A stretch of 64,000 nucleotides of DNA from Streptomyces sp. CB02959 (GCF_002803155.1 NZ_NNBP01000024.1:105789-169788); one strand, 5' to 3'; counted from the stretch's first letter, positions 1-9,042 are shown. Notes: generated by a model not told the origin, from the sequence alone. Translations and numbers: made by a program.

Positions 1-2
1 CC

Positions 3-203
3 GGTGTCCGCATCACCGACTACCGCGGCGACCCCGCTGCTCCGCATGTCGAACTGTTCGCGGACATCGCCGACGGCCGCCGTCGAAACCTCACCGAGGA
101 CCGGCCGTGGACCGACCCGGAACTTGAAGCCCTCATCCTCGGCGCCACCCGCCCTGCCCCCGCTTCCCGCAGCTACAACAGCGCGCCCGAGCCCCGGCAG
201 TAG
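3..203 (+). CDS. C-terminal end of an unrecognised protein (5' cut by window edge)
   Basis: The frame is open from the first bases and stops with TAG at 201-203, giving 66 residues with strong GC third-position bias and an acidic, proline-rich tail (for example LTEDRPWTDPELEALI). The start lies outside the window. I do not recognise the family, and no domain is visible in this tail. Confidence 0.55.
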   Translation, partial: GVRITDYRGDPAAPHVELFADIADGRRRNLTEDRPWTDPELEALILGATRPAPASRSYNSAPEPRQ

Positions 204-919
204 CGGCGAACTGTCCACCAGGAGCAGAGCGTGCTGACCCAGCCGCTGCCCCGCGGACGGGCGGGCACAGAGCCGTCGTCCGACGGCACGTGCCGGGATG
301 TTCGGACGAAGGGCACAGCACGCATCGATTCGGCGATCAGACTCAGCCCGCATCGAGTCGAGATCGCCAGGGCCGGCCACAGCGTCCGAGAGGCTCGATA
401 GAGCCGACGGAAGGTGGGGGCCGAACTGGGGCCCGCTCGGCCTTCGGGCCTACGGCGAGCAGTGGCGGTGCTTGGCCTGCTCCCCGGGGTGGGCGGATCC
501 GCGCGGCGCACCGGGAGATACGTCCACGGTGGCCGCGCGTATGCCGCTATGCGGTGGCGTCCTGCGCGGCGATCTCGTCGTCGAGGTAGATCACCGCGCC
601 CGGAGGTTTTCGCTGACCAATACACACAGTAAGCGGAATTGGAGCATTTGCCGCATCTTGAACTTGGCGCAGGGTGGCGAACCATGGCGCTTTTCCGGAC
701 GGCTCCGGAATGGCGCATGCCGCTGTGGCAAATGCCATAAGAATGGTCGTCATAACGGAGCGTCGCTGTAGGCGTCGACTGCAGTCGGTCCTGCGGTCAG
801 GCGTGTCTCCGTCAGCGGCCCGGCGGATCACACCGCCTGCGAGCCGCCCTTCTGTTCGCCGAGTGCAAAGGAGCACGGCGCACACAGGGCCGTCTGGGCA
901 TGTGCGCTGAACTGCAGTT
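204..919. other. Mostly gene-free stretch
   Basis: About 700 bases without a convincing gene. The part at 600-750 is less GC-rich than its neighbours. A 68-codon minus frame (753 to 547) begins with a hydrophobic, alanine-rich segment and is the only candidate, but it has no clear ribosome binding site and no recognisable domain, so it is not called. Confidence 0.4.
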
Positions 920-1081
920 ATGCGTGATTTCTTGGTTCAGCTGTGGCCCGGCTACGTGGCCGGCGTGCTCGCCCCGGTCACGGTCTCTGCCTTCACCCGC
1001 CTCGCCAAGGCGTGGCGGGCCTCGCGCTCCCGGCGCCCGCAAGATGCGGAGCCGCAAGTCCCCGTTGACGACGGCGAATGA
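920..1081 (+). CDS. Small hypothetical protein with one hydrophobic segment
   Basis: 53 residues. The N-terminal half is hydrophobic (about residues 4-25, around GYVAGVLAPVTVSAF) and is followed by a basic stretch (RASRSRR) and an acidic tail, which suggests a short membrane-anchored or peripheral protein. The stop TGA overlaps an ATG in ATGA, and the next gene begins just downstream, so the two are probably cotranscribed. No family recognised. Confidence 0.5.
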   Translation: MRDFLVQLWPGYVAGVLAPVTVSAFTRLAKAWRASRSRRPQDAEPQVPVDDGE

Positions 1082-1119
1082 CGACCACCGGTCGCCGAAT
1101 TTCCAACCAGGAGACCCCT

Positions 1120-2133
1120 ATGCCTGAATCTGTGAATGTCGTCTTCCAGACGACAAAAAATGTCGTCCGACAGACGACAGTGAATAGGCCAGAAGCAGAA
1201 ACAAATCGCTATTACGCCTGGCAGCACTTACTCACGCCGCAACCGCCCAGAGACGATGAATGGGTGGGCGAACTCGCCGCCCCAGTTAACCGGCTGGCTC
1301 CCAGCGGCTCGTTGGGCGAAGTCGCGGCCAAGTACGACCAGCTCCTCCAGCTCATCGAGCTCGACGCCACCGCCGACATCGAGGAGACCGACCTCCTCGC
1401 CGCACTGCTGGTGATCCGGACCCTGCGCGACAAACTGCAACTGGACGAAGGCCGCATGCTCGGCGCCGCCCGACGCAAGAAAGTCACCTGGGCCCGTCTG
1501 GCCACAGCCCTGGAGGTCCGCAACCGTCAATCCGCCGAACGCCGCTACCTCCAGCTTCGCGCCGACATGGACGAGGCCCGCGGCGTGCCTATGGTCCAAA
1601 GCGAACGGGTGGAATTCATCCGCGCTCAACGCGACCGTCGCCTCGAACGACGCTGGGCGTGGGAGCACAGCCAGGAAATCGTCGCCCTCTCCCGCCGCCT
1701 GGCTGCCGTGCCTGATCTGCAACGCCGGGCCGACCGCGCCCAGCGCGCTGCTTTGCGCGCCGACCAGGCGGCCCGGGCGGCCCGCGGCAGGGCTGGCTCC
1801 CCCTCGCCTGCCCGTGGTCCGATGCCGTGGCCGAAGCTGCTGCTGGAGAACCTCGCCGTCCACGACAAGGCTGCCGAAACGGAGCTGACGGCGGTGCAGC
1901 ACACCGATGTGATCCATGCACTGTTCGGTCTCATCGGCAACGCCTGCCGCCCGAACTCCATCTCTCTGCCTGACTACGAGGACCTGGTCCACGACATCCG
2001 CCGGCTCTACCGCAGCGCCGGCGATGCAGCACCACGTGCCCCATACGAGTACCTGCCTACCAGATCGCGGCCAGTCCAGGACGTCGACCGCGACAACGAA
2101 CCCGAGATTGTCGTTGCGCCGTCTCGTGAGTAG
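1120..2133 (+). CDS. HTH-containing plasmid-type regulatory protein
   Basis: 337 residues from the ATG at 1120, chosen over the in-frame ATG at 1078 because an AGGAG-like site sits just ahead (1108-1113). Residues around 125-155 contain VTWARLATALEVRNRQ, a helix-turn-helix-like segment. The middle (about 170-225) is a long Arg/Glu-rich helix and the C-terminus is acidic. From memory the family is common in Streptomyces and is often named 'HSP18 transcriptional regulator'; that name is a database habit and not evidence of function. Inferred role: DNA-binding regulator, cytoplasmic. It follows the small gene at 920 closely. Confidence 0.6.
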   Translation: MPESVNVVFQTTKNVVRQTTVNRPEAETNRYYAWQHLLTPQPPRDDEWVGELAAPVNRLAPSGSLGEVAAKYDQLLQLIELDATADIEETDLLAALLVIRTLRDKLQLDEGRMLGAARRKKVTWARLATALEVRNRQSAERRYLQLRADMDEARGVPMVQSERVEFIRAQRDRRLERRWAWEHSQEIVALSRRLAAVPDLQRRADRAQRAALRADQAARAARGRAGSPSPARGPMPWPKLLLENLAVHDKAAETELTAVQHTDVIHALFGLIGNACRPNSISLPDYEDLVHDIRRLYRSAGDAAPRAPYEYLPTRSRPVQDVDRDNEPEIVVAPSRE

Positions 2134-2222
2134 GCCCCGCCAGCACCCACCGATCAGGTCCACGACAACGGGCGCGCGCCCACGACCAGGAGCACACCAC
2201 GTCGGCCAGTCGCGGGCACCCG

Positions 2223-2543
2223 ATGCGGTGGGAAGATGTGCCAGTGACCACCGTCCCGTCCCTGCCGCCCCGCGACCGCCCTCTCGGGCGCGGCGTCAGC
2301 ACCCTCATTCCGCAAACCGGATCCAGTGCTACGCCCGCCGCAGAACAAGCCGCGGCCGCGCTGGCCGCGCTGGAAACCGTGCCGGTCCAGGCCGGACTCC
2401 TTCAGGCCGCCGTGTTGTTGCTGGAAGAACGGGCCCGCATCAGCGAGGACGACGCCGAACGCGCGGCCGCCCGGAGCACGGCGGCACTGCTGCGCCGAAC
2501 GCTCGACGATCGACGCGATGGCCGCACGGTGCCCTCGTCGTAG
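2223..2543 (+). CDS. Small helical hypothetical protein
   Basis: Up to 106 residues; a start at the GTG near 2244 is equally possible. After a proline-rich N-terminus the protein is helical and Ala/Glu-rich (AAALAALETVPVQAGLLQAA, then an Arg/Glu segment). Codon use is typical of the host. No domain recognised. It lies downstream of the HTH gene on the same strand. Confidence 0.5.
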   Translation: MRWEDVPVTTVPSLPPRDRPLGRGVSTLIPQTGSSATPAAEQAAAALAALETVPVQAGLLQAAVLLLEERARISEDDAERAAARSTAALLRRTLDDRRDGRTVPSS

Positions 2544-2681
2544 GCATCTTCACACCGTCAGAGGCCGGATGCCCGTTCAGCTACCGGCCCGTGGCCCGAT
2601 CCGTGACGTACCAACTCCCCGTCCCCGCCTCGAAGTCGGCCGAAGATCGGTAGCCTTGGGACACGACCATGGAGGTATGCG

Positions 2682-2867
2682 ATGAATGCTCGCTCCGGCC
2701 TGCTCGCCCGGATCACAGCCTTCCTTCTGCACGGACGCCGCGTCCGCCTCGACCACCCTGGCGCGCACCGTGCTGCCAGCCCGGACCAGCACGCTGGTCT
2801 TGCCATGCACTACCGCCCCTCGTCCCCCTCGGCAGGCGGGTCCGGCAGCTCGGGCTCCCTGTCCTGA
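2682..2867 (+). CDS. Small hypothetical protein
   Basis: 61 residues starting at an ATG preceded by GGAGG with good spacing (2671-2675). The N-terminus is mildly hydrophobic (GLLARITAFLL) and the rest is polar and Ser/Gly-rich. Too short for a family call; the good ribosome binding site is the main support. Confidence 0.4.
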   Translation: MNARSGLLARITAFLLHGRRVRLDHPGAHRAASPDQHAGLAMHYRPSSPSAGGSGSSGSLS

Positions 2868-2901
2868 CGACAAGCCGAACAGGGCACCTCGACGGAGAGC
2901 A

Positions 2902-3290
2902 GTGACCGTGGCAAGCCCGGACGGGCCGCGCAGGCCGCAGTCGACCAGCGCCGACCAACCTGCCGAGGCATTGGGCCCCCAGGGCAACCCGCGCGACCTC
3001 GGGGCGGAGGCGTTTGCTGCCGTCGCCGAGGCCGCCGAGCGGGGCGAACTGCTCGACACCGGACGGTTCGCCGAGCTGCTGGTCCGAGTCGGCCGGCTTG
3101 ACGGTCCGGCGCTGCTGTTCGACGCCTGGTTCGGCGAAGCGATCAACACCCGCACCCTGGCCGCGCATATCGGCTGGGTGTGGAGCATGGCCGAGTACCC
3201 GGACGCTGCCCTGGACCGCCCGGCGTGGCGTGAGCTCTTCGCGAAGGCGGGCTTCACCGTCGATGGCCGGCGCCCCGAACTCGCCCCGAA
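2902..3290 (+). pseudogene. 3'-truncated Streptomyces plasmid-type protein
   Basis: Starts at GTG 2902 after a GGAGAG site. About 125 residues look like genuine protein (GRFAELLVRVGRLDGPALLF, then INTRTLAAHIGWVWSMAEYP and ELFAKAGFTVDG). After about 3270 the frame continues to 3648 only as low-complexity Arg/Pro/His sequence. From memory, intact relatives continue after the 'AGFTVDG' segment with a further domain, so this copy appears cut by a rearrangement. Biochemical role unknown. Confidence 0.5.
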
Positions 3291-3345
3291 CTCGCTCCGA
3301 GCCGCGGCTGGAAGTCCTCCCGGGGCCCACCCGGTAACCCAGCCG

Positions 3346-3650
3346 TCACGCCGTCCTCACCGCGCGCGGTCCCACACCGTGGTCACGCCTCTGCGGTTCA
3401 CCCGAGGTTTGGGCGCAGCCGCCGAACCCTTGCCGGGGCGTGCCGACGTCGACCTCCACCGACATCCCCTGCCGCAGCACCTGGTACTGGGTGCCATCCC
3501 GCAGCCACTCCACCCCACCCACCGCCTCCTCGGACTCCCGCAGGGCCTGCGCCAGGAGTTGGGACAGCGACACCTCCAGCACGGTCGACACATGCCGATG
3601 CCCCCGAAGTCGACGACGACACGCTGGGGCGCTTCACGGACCCAGTGAAG
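3346..3650 (-). pseudogene. Broken gene fragment, minus strand
   Basis: Two minus frames carry protein-like segments: APQRVVVDFGGIG in one, then VSTVLEVSLSQLLAQAL and YQVLRQGMSVEVDVG in the other. This suggests one frameshifted reading frame. The first segment vaguely resembles the strand and turn of a STAS domain, but that is weak. It lies at the junction where the plus-strand gene before it is truncated. Confidence 0.3.
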
Positions 3651-3735
3651 CCCACGGCGATCCCGTCGGATGCGGTCGTGTGCCACTGGTGGAGTGTCGG
3701 TATTCGAGAGTTGCAGTATTCGCCCGCGGGGCGAG

Positions 3736-3800
3736 CAGCTCCGCACCCGGCCCGGTCACGTCAGCGGTGACAAGGCGTACAGCTCTCGCCCAACAGACGC
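3736..3800 (+). pseudogene. IS5-family transposase scrap
   Basis: A short plus-strand stretch encodes RTRPGHVSGDKAYSSR. This matches the segment around the second catalytic Asp of IS5-family transposases and is close to RTRPTHVSADQAYSSR in the larger fragment at 51542-52156. Only this block is left; flanking sequence is unrelated. Confidence 0.45.
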
Positions 3801-3969
3801 TGTCCGCGAAGACGCCGGATGTCTGCCAGAGGGCACGCTGAACCTGCTGGCGTTCAACAACGTCGACCGGCTGACCATCGCCCCACGGAAGACCGTGCTG
3901 TTCGTCGCCGGCACTCAAGGCCAGGCACATTTCAGCCTGCAGAGCCGAGACAGGAGAACTCCGTCGTCG

Positions 3970-4404
3970 CTAGCAAGCTCGTGCGTCGTGCTTCTCGCGG
4001 TTGGCGAGGACTTGGTCCATGTGGGTCTGCGCCCACTGACGGAGCCCGCGCGTCAGGTGGTGGAGTGAGAGGCCGAGGTCAGTGAGCTCGTAGGTAACGG
4101 TGACGGGGACCGTCGGCGTCACAGTGCGGGTGAGCAAGCCGTCGCGTTCGAGGGCTCGTAGGGTCTGAGTCAGCATCTTCTGGCTGACGCCGGCCAGTAG
4201 CCGGGCGAGCTCCGAGTAGCGCATCGCCTTTGGGGCGTACGACGCGCCGGACTGTTCGGACGCGTCACCGCCCAGCGCGCAAAGGATCAGGACGACCCAC
4301 TTGTCCGAGATCCTGTCGAGAAGCTGACGGCTGGGGCATATCGCTAGAAACGCGTTGTACTCCGCCTTGGCCTGCGCCTTCTTGTCGGCCTTCATCGTCG
4401 TCAC
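3970..4404 (-). CDS. HxlR-family winged-helix transcriptional regulator
   Basis: 144 residues. The HxlR pattern is clear: CPSRQLLDRISDKWVVLILC near residues 28-47, then YSELARLLAGVSQKMLTQTL as the recognition helix region, RDGLLTR, and the wing YELTDLG. The single Cys near residue 28 is where redox- or aldehyde-sensing members have theirs. It is divergent from the aldo/keto reductase at 4532, with a perfect palindrome in between, so it probably controls that gene and itself. Cytoplasmic dimer by family. Confidence 0.9.
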   Translation of the reverse strand: MTTMKADKKAQAKAEYNAFLAICPSRQLLDRISDKWVVLILCALGGDASEQSGASYAPKAMRYSELARLLAGVSQKMLTQTLRALERDGLLTRTVTPTVPVTVTYELTDLGLSLHHLTRGLRQWAQTHMDQVLANREKHDARAC

Positions 4405-4451
4405 TGAGGTCGTCTCTCACTCTCTGGGGTGGTTACGCACTTCATAGTGCC

Positions 4452-4470
4452 TACTTCCCGTAGGGAAGTA
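4452..4470. promoter_or_regulatory. Perfect inverted repeat, likely operator of the HxlR regulator
   Basis: TACTTCCC and GGGAAGTA are exact reverse complements around a GTA centre. The site lies in the 127-base divergent intergenic region between the HxlR gene (start 4404) and the reductase gene (start 4532), where a shared operator is expected. Confidence 0.65.
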
Positions 4471-4531
4471 ACTCCCCAACACTGATGCAGGGGGTCGGAG
4501 ACACCACCCCTGGCAAGAAGCGAAAGGCACT

Positions 4532-5410
4532 GTGATGAACACGCCCTCCACATCATCTCTTCCGGGCGGATTCTGGACGCTGGGTGACTCGACCGTTACC
4601 CGGTTCGGATACGGCGCGATGCAGCTCGCCGGCCCGTGGGTCATGGGTCCGCCCGCCGACCACGACGGCGCCCTGGCCGTCCTGCGCGAGGCAGTCAGTC
4701 TCGGGATCACCCACATCGACACCAGCGACGCCTACGGACCACGCATCACGAATGAGCTGATCCACGAAGCACTGCACCCGTACCCGGAGTCGCTGTTCAT
4801 CGCCACCAAAGTGGGCGCGACCCGCGACGCGCAGGGCGGCTGGCCCACGGCCCGGCGCCCCGAGGACCTGCGCAAGCAGGTCCACGAGAACCTCGAATCC
4901 CTCGGCGTCGAGGCTCTCGACCTGGTCAACATGCGCATGGGAGATGCTCAGGGCCCCCAGCCCGGCTCGATCACCGAAGCATTCGAGACGCTTGTCGACC
5001 TCCAACGAGAGGGCCTGATCCAACACCTCGGCGTCAGCAATGTCACGCCGGAGCAGGTCGCCGAGGCACGCGGTATCGCCCCGATCGTGTGCGTGCAAAA
5101 CATGTACAACCTCGCCCACCGCCATGACGACGATCTCGTAGACCGCCTCGCCGCCGATGGCATCGCCTATGTGCCGTTCTTCCCCTTGGGAGGCTTCACG
5201 CCGCTACAGTCCGAGGCCCTCTCGAAGGTCGCGAGTCGGCTGGGGACGACGCCGATGTCGGTCGCGCTGGCTTGGCTGATGCAACGCTCGCCGAACATCC
5301 TGCTCATCCCCGGTACGTCGTCCACCGCCCACCTGCGCGAAAACATCGCAGGCGCCGGGCTCTCCCTTTCCGACGAGAATCTGGCCGAACTGGATAGCAT
5401 CGGCCACTGA
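4532..5410 (+). CDS. Aldo/keto reductase
   Basis: 292 residues from GTG 4532 (ATG at 4535 is equally possible; AGAAG-like site upstream). TIM-barrel AKR features: FGYGAMQLAG, then ITHIDTSDAYGP with the catalytic Asp and Tyr, IATKVG containing the catalytic Lys, VEALDLVNMRM, LIQHLGVSNVTPEQV, and NILLIPGTSS at the cofactor end. It should reduce aldehydes or ketones with NADPH in the cytoplasm; the substrate is unknown. The divergent HxlR regulator suggests induction by a reactive carbonyl or quinone. Confidence 0.92.
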   Translation: MMNTPSTSSLPGGFWTLGDSTVTRFGYGAMQLAGPWVMGPPADHDGALAVLREAVSLGITHIDTSDAYGPRITNELIHEALHPYPESLFIATKVGATRDAQGGWPTARRPEDLRKQVHENLESLGVEALDLVNMRMGDAQGPQPGSITEAFETLVDLQREGLIQHLGVSNVTPEQVAEARGIAPIVCVQNMYNLAHRHDDDLVDRLAADGIAYVPFFPLGGFTPLQSEALSKVASRLGTTPMSVALAWLMQRSPNILLIPGTSSTAHLRENIAGAGLSLSDENLAELDSIGH

Positions 5411-5456
5411 GTAACACAGGTCACTGACCGGGACCAGGCAGTTCCTTCCACTCGGA

Positions 5457-5708
5457 CTATTGGGCAGACCATAGGATTATGATCACATCGCGGATGCTGC
5501 GTTTCCGCAGGTGATCGCGGCAACGATCCGATGATCTAAACGAAACGGCCGACCCCTGCGGTGCGGCCCGTCGCACTGCCAAGTAGTCGGACCAGTTCCC
5601 GCCGGCGAGGGTGGCCCAGCGTTCGGCTGTCTTGGGGTGGATGCCGAGCAGGTCGGCGATGACCATGGGCGGCAGGTCTACTACCTGGATCACCGCGGAC
5701 CACGGCAA
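5457..5708 (-). pseudogene. C-terminal remnant of a recombinase-type or related protein
   Basis: The frame carries DLPPMVIADLLGIHPKTAER and WATLAGGNWSDYLAVR. From memory, this helical C-terminal tail recurs in Streptomyces integrase-like proteins. The upstream catalytic part is missing and the frame upstream is not protein-like, so this is a 5'-deleted remnant. A related but distinct tail occurs at 15597-15672. Confidence 0.5.
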
Positions 5709-5765
5709 GCCGCAGCGAGTGACCGGCGGGCGTGGGCGAAACAGCCGGCGCGCACCCGCCGGAGA

Positions 5766-5981
5766 TTATGGGGCGGTCGAGGTTGCGTCCGCCGCCGTGA
5801 CGCCTGCTGACGCCTGATCCGGGACCGCGGCCGCGGCCGGAGCGGGGATCGAAAGGGCCCGGGCGGCGCTGGCGACGACCACGGTGGGAGGAAGAGCCCC
5901 CAGGACCGCCAGCACTGTCAGGGGCTGCCACACGGACAACCGAATCGAGGGCGCCCTCGGGGCGGTGCGACGGCCGCTCAC
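5766..5981 (-). CDS. Small hydrophobic hypothetical protein
   Basis: 71 residues from GTG 5981. A basic N-terminus (SGRRTAPRAPSIRLS) precedes a long hydrophobic stretch (PLTVLAVLGALPPTVVVASA), consistent with one membrane span, then an Ala/Pro tail. It sits 43 bases downstream of the 6025 gene and is probably cotranscribed with it. No family assigned. Confidence 0.45.
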   Translation of the reverse strand: MSGRRTAPRAPSIRLSVWQPLTVLAVLGALPPTVVVASAARALSIPAPAAAAVPDQASAGVTAADATSTAP

Positions 5982-6024
5982 CGTGCCGCCTTCGGGTGCG
6001 TCTCCGGCATGATCGGTGCAGAGG

Positions 6025-6435
6025 TCACTTAACCTCACCGCCCGCAGCCAGCGGAGCCCACGAGTAACGCACCTCGACGCCTTGGTCCTGCAGCCATCGG
6101 ATCTCGCGATGCCGCATCTCGTGCGAGGCATCCGGAGAGATCGCCGCCGGCCACCTGACGATGACCGTGCCGACCTTGCCCTCCGCCACCAGTTCGCGGA
6201 CCCGCATCCAGCCGTCGCGATGGCACGGATCGGGCTCCCCAAACGCGTCCGAAACCACCTCGACGAGGCGGAGCTTGCGCATGGTGGCGAACTCGCGGCC
6301 TTCCTCTTCGGCGCGCCGGGCGGCGAGGGTGGGGGTCAGACGGCCCCGTTCCGCGCACACGTACAGCACGGCAGCACTGCTGTCAGGGCGAGCAGCGATG
6401 GCGGTTGTCTCCGGGGTGTCCGGCGTCGTGGTCAT
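6025..6435 (-). CDS. Conserved Streptomyces accessory protein, function unknown
   Basis: 136 residues from the ATG at 6435. Segments VLYVCAERGRLTPTLAARRA, then LRLVEVVSDAFGEPDP and LVAEGKVGTVIVRWPAAIS suggest an alpha/beta fold like the N-terminal part of a small serine recombinase, but no zinc ribbon or DNA-binding tail is present and a catalytic Ser is not obvious. Divergent from the HTH/TPR regulator at 6621. From memory this arrangement is common on Streptomyces mobile DNA. Confidence 0.6.
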   Translation of the reverse strand: MTTTPDTPETTAIAARPDSSAAVLYVCAERGRLTPTLAARRAEEEGREFATMRKLRLVEVVSDAFGEPDPCHRDGWMRVRELVAEGKVGTVIVRWPAAISPDASHEMRHREIRWLQDQGVEVRYSWAPLAAGGEVK

Positions 6436-6620
6436 GGTGTGGCCTCTTCGTCGTCTGGGTGCCCGGTCCGCCCTCGGGGGTGAGGGGGACCGGGCCGTCA
6501 ACGGTCGTCCGGGGGCGATCACCGAACGGCCGGTAAACACTCAACCCCGCTGCGCCACACCGGGTAAGGGAGCAGTGTGGAGGCAGGGTTGAACTGGTTG
6601 AACGCACCCGGGGGTCATCG

Positions 6621-7961
6621 ATGGCACGTCGGCCACGCACACCGAATACAGCGCTTGCGGCCTTGATGCAGGCGGGAGGAATTGGAAACGCCCAGCTCGC
6701 CCGCCGGGTGAATGCCGCCGGCGCCGAGTTTGAGCTCTGGCTGCACTACGACAAGACCAGCGTGTCTCACTGGCTCGCAGGATCCGTCCCGAAGCCCGAG
6801 GCGCGGCCCGCCATCACCGAGGCGCTCTCCCGGACGCTCGGACGACCCGTAACGTGCGCGGAAATCGGCTGGCCGACCGTGGCAGAACCGGCCGCAGAAG
6901 GCGACGTCGTGACGGGAGTCGTCGACCTGAGTCGCACAGACATGGATCCCTCGCGCCGGGGCGTGTTGAAGACCGGCATGTACGCCGCAGCGCTGGCCGT
7001 CCCGCGGTTCGAAGACGTCAAGGGCCGGCTGGAGGCGACGGCGGCCGGGCGGACAGTGCACATCGGCCGGTCCGACGTCGAGACAGTGCGCACCATGACC
7101 GACAAGGTCGCCGACATCCTCGACCAAGTCGGGGCCGGGCATGCCCGGCCGATGGCCGCCGCCTTCCTGGTGAACACCGCCGGCCCCTACCTGCGCGCGA
7201 GCGGCACCGAAGAGGTCACCCGCGCCATGCGGGCCACCGTCGCGGACTTCGTGTACCTCACCGGCTGGATGGCCATGTACGAGAACCAACACGGCTTGGG
7301 CCAGGCGTATTACCTGCGCGCGCTCGAACTCGCCGGTGCCGCCGAGGACCACGTCACCTACTGCCGCACCCTGCGCGGCATGAGTCTGCAAGCAACCCAT
7401 CTTGGCCACGGCACCAAGGGCCTGGAACTCGCCGACGCCGCCGCCGCGGCCGCGCCCTCCGCAGGCCCACGCCTGATCGCGTTCCTGCGCGGTCAGCAGG
7501 CCACCGCGGCGGCCATGACCGGCGACCGGCACACCGCCCTGACCTGGCTACGCCAGACCGAGACCGCACTGTCGCGCGCGGACAACCGGCGCGACGCCGT
7601 GGGCGGCTACGACCAGGCCGCCTACTTCTTCCACGAAGCACACGTGCGCTGGCACTTGGGCGACAAGGCCGGCTCCATCACCTCCCTGCACCGCTCGAAC
7701 ACGGCCCGTTCACCGCTGGAGCGGCAGGGCCGCCTGCACTGCCTCGGCGTGATCGCCGAGCGCCAGTTCCGCATGCGGCACGTTGAGGCCGCATGCCAGA
7801 CCTGGAACACCTTCCTCGACGAGCACGTGACGATCTCCTCCGCCCGCGGTGACGAACACCTGCAGACAATGCTGAAGGCGCTCCCCGCCTACCGCCGTGT
7901 CGCCGGAGTGCGGGAGCTGGAGGAACGCGCCCGGCATGTCGCCGCCCGCAAAACAGCCTGA
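6621..7961 (+). CDS. HTH regulator with TPR-like C-terminal domain
   Basis: 446 residues. The N-terminus (about 1-75) reads as a divergent helix-turn-helix (IGNAQLARRVNAAG, then YDKTSVSHWLAGSVPKPEAR). A Thr/Asp linker leads to RRGVLKTGMYAAALAVPRF at about 113-131. The remainder (150-440) is a run of helical pairs with TPR character (YYLRALELAGAAEDHVTYCR and similar). This matches Streptomyces NsdA-like regulators from memory. It probably represses or activates neighbouring accessory genes; it is divergent from the 6435 gene. Confidence 0.8.
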   Translation: MARRPRTPNTALAALMQAGGIGNAQLARRVNAAGAEFELWLHYDKTSVSHWLAGSVPKPEARPAITEALSRTLGRPVTCAEIGWPTVAEPAAEGDVVTGVVDLSRTDMDPSRRGVLKTGMYAAALAVPRFEDVKGRLEATAAGRTVHIGRSDVETVRTMTDKVADILDQVGAGHARPMAAAFLVNTAGPYLRASGTEEVTRAMRATVADFVYLTGWMAMYENQHGLGQAYYLRALELAGAAEDHVTYCRTLRGMSLQATHLGHGTKGLELADAAAAAAPSAGPRLIAFLRGQQATAAAMTGDRHTALTWLRQTETALSRADNRRDAVGGYDQAAYFFHEAHVRWHLGDKAGSITSLHRSNTARSPLERQGRLHCLGVIAERQFRMRHVEAACQTWNTFLDEHVTISSARGDEHLQTMLKALPAYRRVAGVRELEERARHVAARKTA

Positions 7962-8037
7962 CCCGCCTCGGCTGCCACACAAGTCTCTCCGTCACCACGA
8001 CCTCAACGCGGGCTTGCGGCAGCCCAGCCGTCGATTG

Positions 8038-8058
8038 CCCGGCCGCTCGTGGGCCGGG
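8038..8058. terminator. Hairpin between convergent genes
   Basis: CCCGGCC at 8038-8044 pairs with GGCCGGG at 8052-8058 around a 7-base loop. It lies between the ends of the plus-strand regulator (7961) and the minus-strand gene ending at 8067, where a bidirectional terminator is expected. There is no T-tract, as usual in Streptomyces. Confidence 0.55.
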
Positions 8059-8066
8059 TGCCGGAG

Positions 8067-8528
8067 TCACTGAGTGCGCAGGACCGTGTCGGGCCGGCAG
8101 ACCGGGCAGGGCACCCCGACGGCTGGGTCGGCCAGCATCTCCAGGGCTTCGAGGTCGGTCAGCAGGCGCTCGGCGTTCTCGGCTTGGGCGCAGTCGGTCC
8201 GGTGCACGAAGAAGTCCGACCACGCGGGCTGGGGTGCCGGGGCCAGTCGCCAGCGCTGCCGTTCCTCGGGTGGTGGGGCGTGGATCGCGCGGTAGTCCTC
8301 ACCCTCGATCGGCTGGATGATCGGGTGCGGAGCCGACCCTTCGAAGAGATGGACGGCCGGGGAGGGGCCATAGCGCCGGTCGTCAACCCGCGTCGGGAGC
8401 TCCAGGGTGTAGTCGTACCAGAAGCGGCCTCTTCGGTCCGGCCGACACCGCGTCACCTGTACCTGGACCCGTTGGCCGTCAGGGAGGTGGAGCTCGGCCC
8501 GGGGGTAGACGTGGCCTTCTTCATCCAT
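8067..8528 (-). CDS. DUF6233-like protein
   Basis: 153 residues from ATG 8528. The N-terminal half is strand-rich (YPRAELHLPDGQRVQVQVTR, WYDYTLELPTRV). The C-terminus has a conserved His/Cys set: FFVHRTDC near residue 113 and VPCPVCRPD near residue 143, probably a structural zinc site. I recall this pattern in Streptomyces DUF6233 proteins, whose function is unknown. It begins 2 bases after the stop of the upstream gene (8531-8872), so the two are cotranscribed. Confidence 0.65.
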   Translation of the reverse strand: MDEEGHVYPRAELHLPDGQRVQVQVTRCRPDRRGRFWYDYTLELPTRVDDRRYGPSPAVHLFEGSAPHPIIQPIEGEDYRAIHAPPPEERQRWRLAPAPQPAWSDFFVHRTDCAQAENAERLLTDLEALEMLADPAVGVPCPVCRPDTVLRTQ

Positions 8529-8530
8529 GG

Positions 8531-8872
8531 CTACGCAGGGTCCGGGTCTCCGGCGGTGACGTGCTTGAGTGCGGACCGGGCCGCTGGTGCGTCGTCGCAG
8601 GTGGACCAGAAGTCGTGGGTGACCACGCGTTCGCTCAAGTGCAGCACGCGGGCGCGGAGCTCGGCGACCTGCTGCTGCTCGGCGTCGCTCCAGCCGGGGG
8701 AGTCCGGCCGGTGGCTCGCGTAGTAGCCGCCGCCGGTCTCCTTGGCGCGGGTCCAGCCGGGCATCGCCTCCACCGACCACGTCAGGGTCGCGTACAGCTC
8801 TGCGAGGTCGGTCTTCGCCTGCGTCAATTCAGCGTGTGCGCTGAGTAGCGCAGGAGGGAATTCGAAACTCAC
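8531..8872 (-). CDS. Small helical protein paired with the DUF6233-like gene
   Basis: 113 residues from GTG 8872. An amphipathic helix (LLSAHAELTQAKTDLAELYA) is followed by the motif TRAKETGGGYYASHRPDSPG and WSDAEQQQVAELRARVLHL. Upstream sequence in the same frame is arginine-rich and not protein-like. A truncated paralogue lies at 12317-12647. Function unknown. Confidence 0.65.
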   Translation of the reverse strand: MSFEFPPALLSAHAELTQAKTDLAELYATLTWSVEAMPGWTRAKETGGGYYASHRPDSPGWSDAEQQQVAELRARVLHLSERVVTHDFWSTCDDAPAARSALKHVTAGDPDPA

Positions 8873-9042
8873 TCGAACAGCATACGAGTTCGCTGCGCTC
8901 GGCCGAGCGGACCGCGCGGTGGCGGCGATCGCTGGGGCAAGACGACGGTGGGCAGCCCTAGTGTGGCCGGCGATGTCGGCCACCCTGTGGGCATGATCCG
9001 GCGCCGATCCGCCCGCGTGCCGTCACTTGCCGATCTTGCTCA

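Noticed and set aside
547..885. Minus-strand frame with a hydrophobic start
   Set aside because: No ribosome site or domain, and the DNA is locally AT-richer than typical genes; noted only in the intergenic entry.
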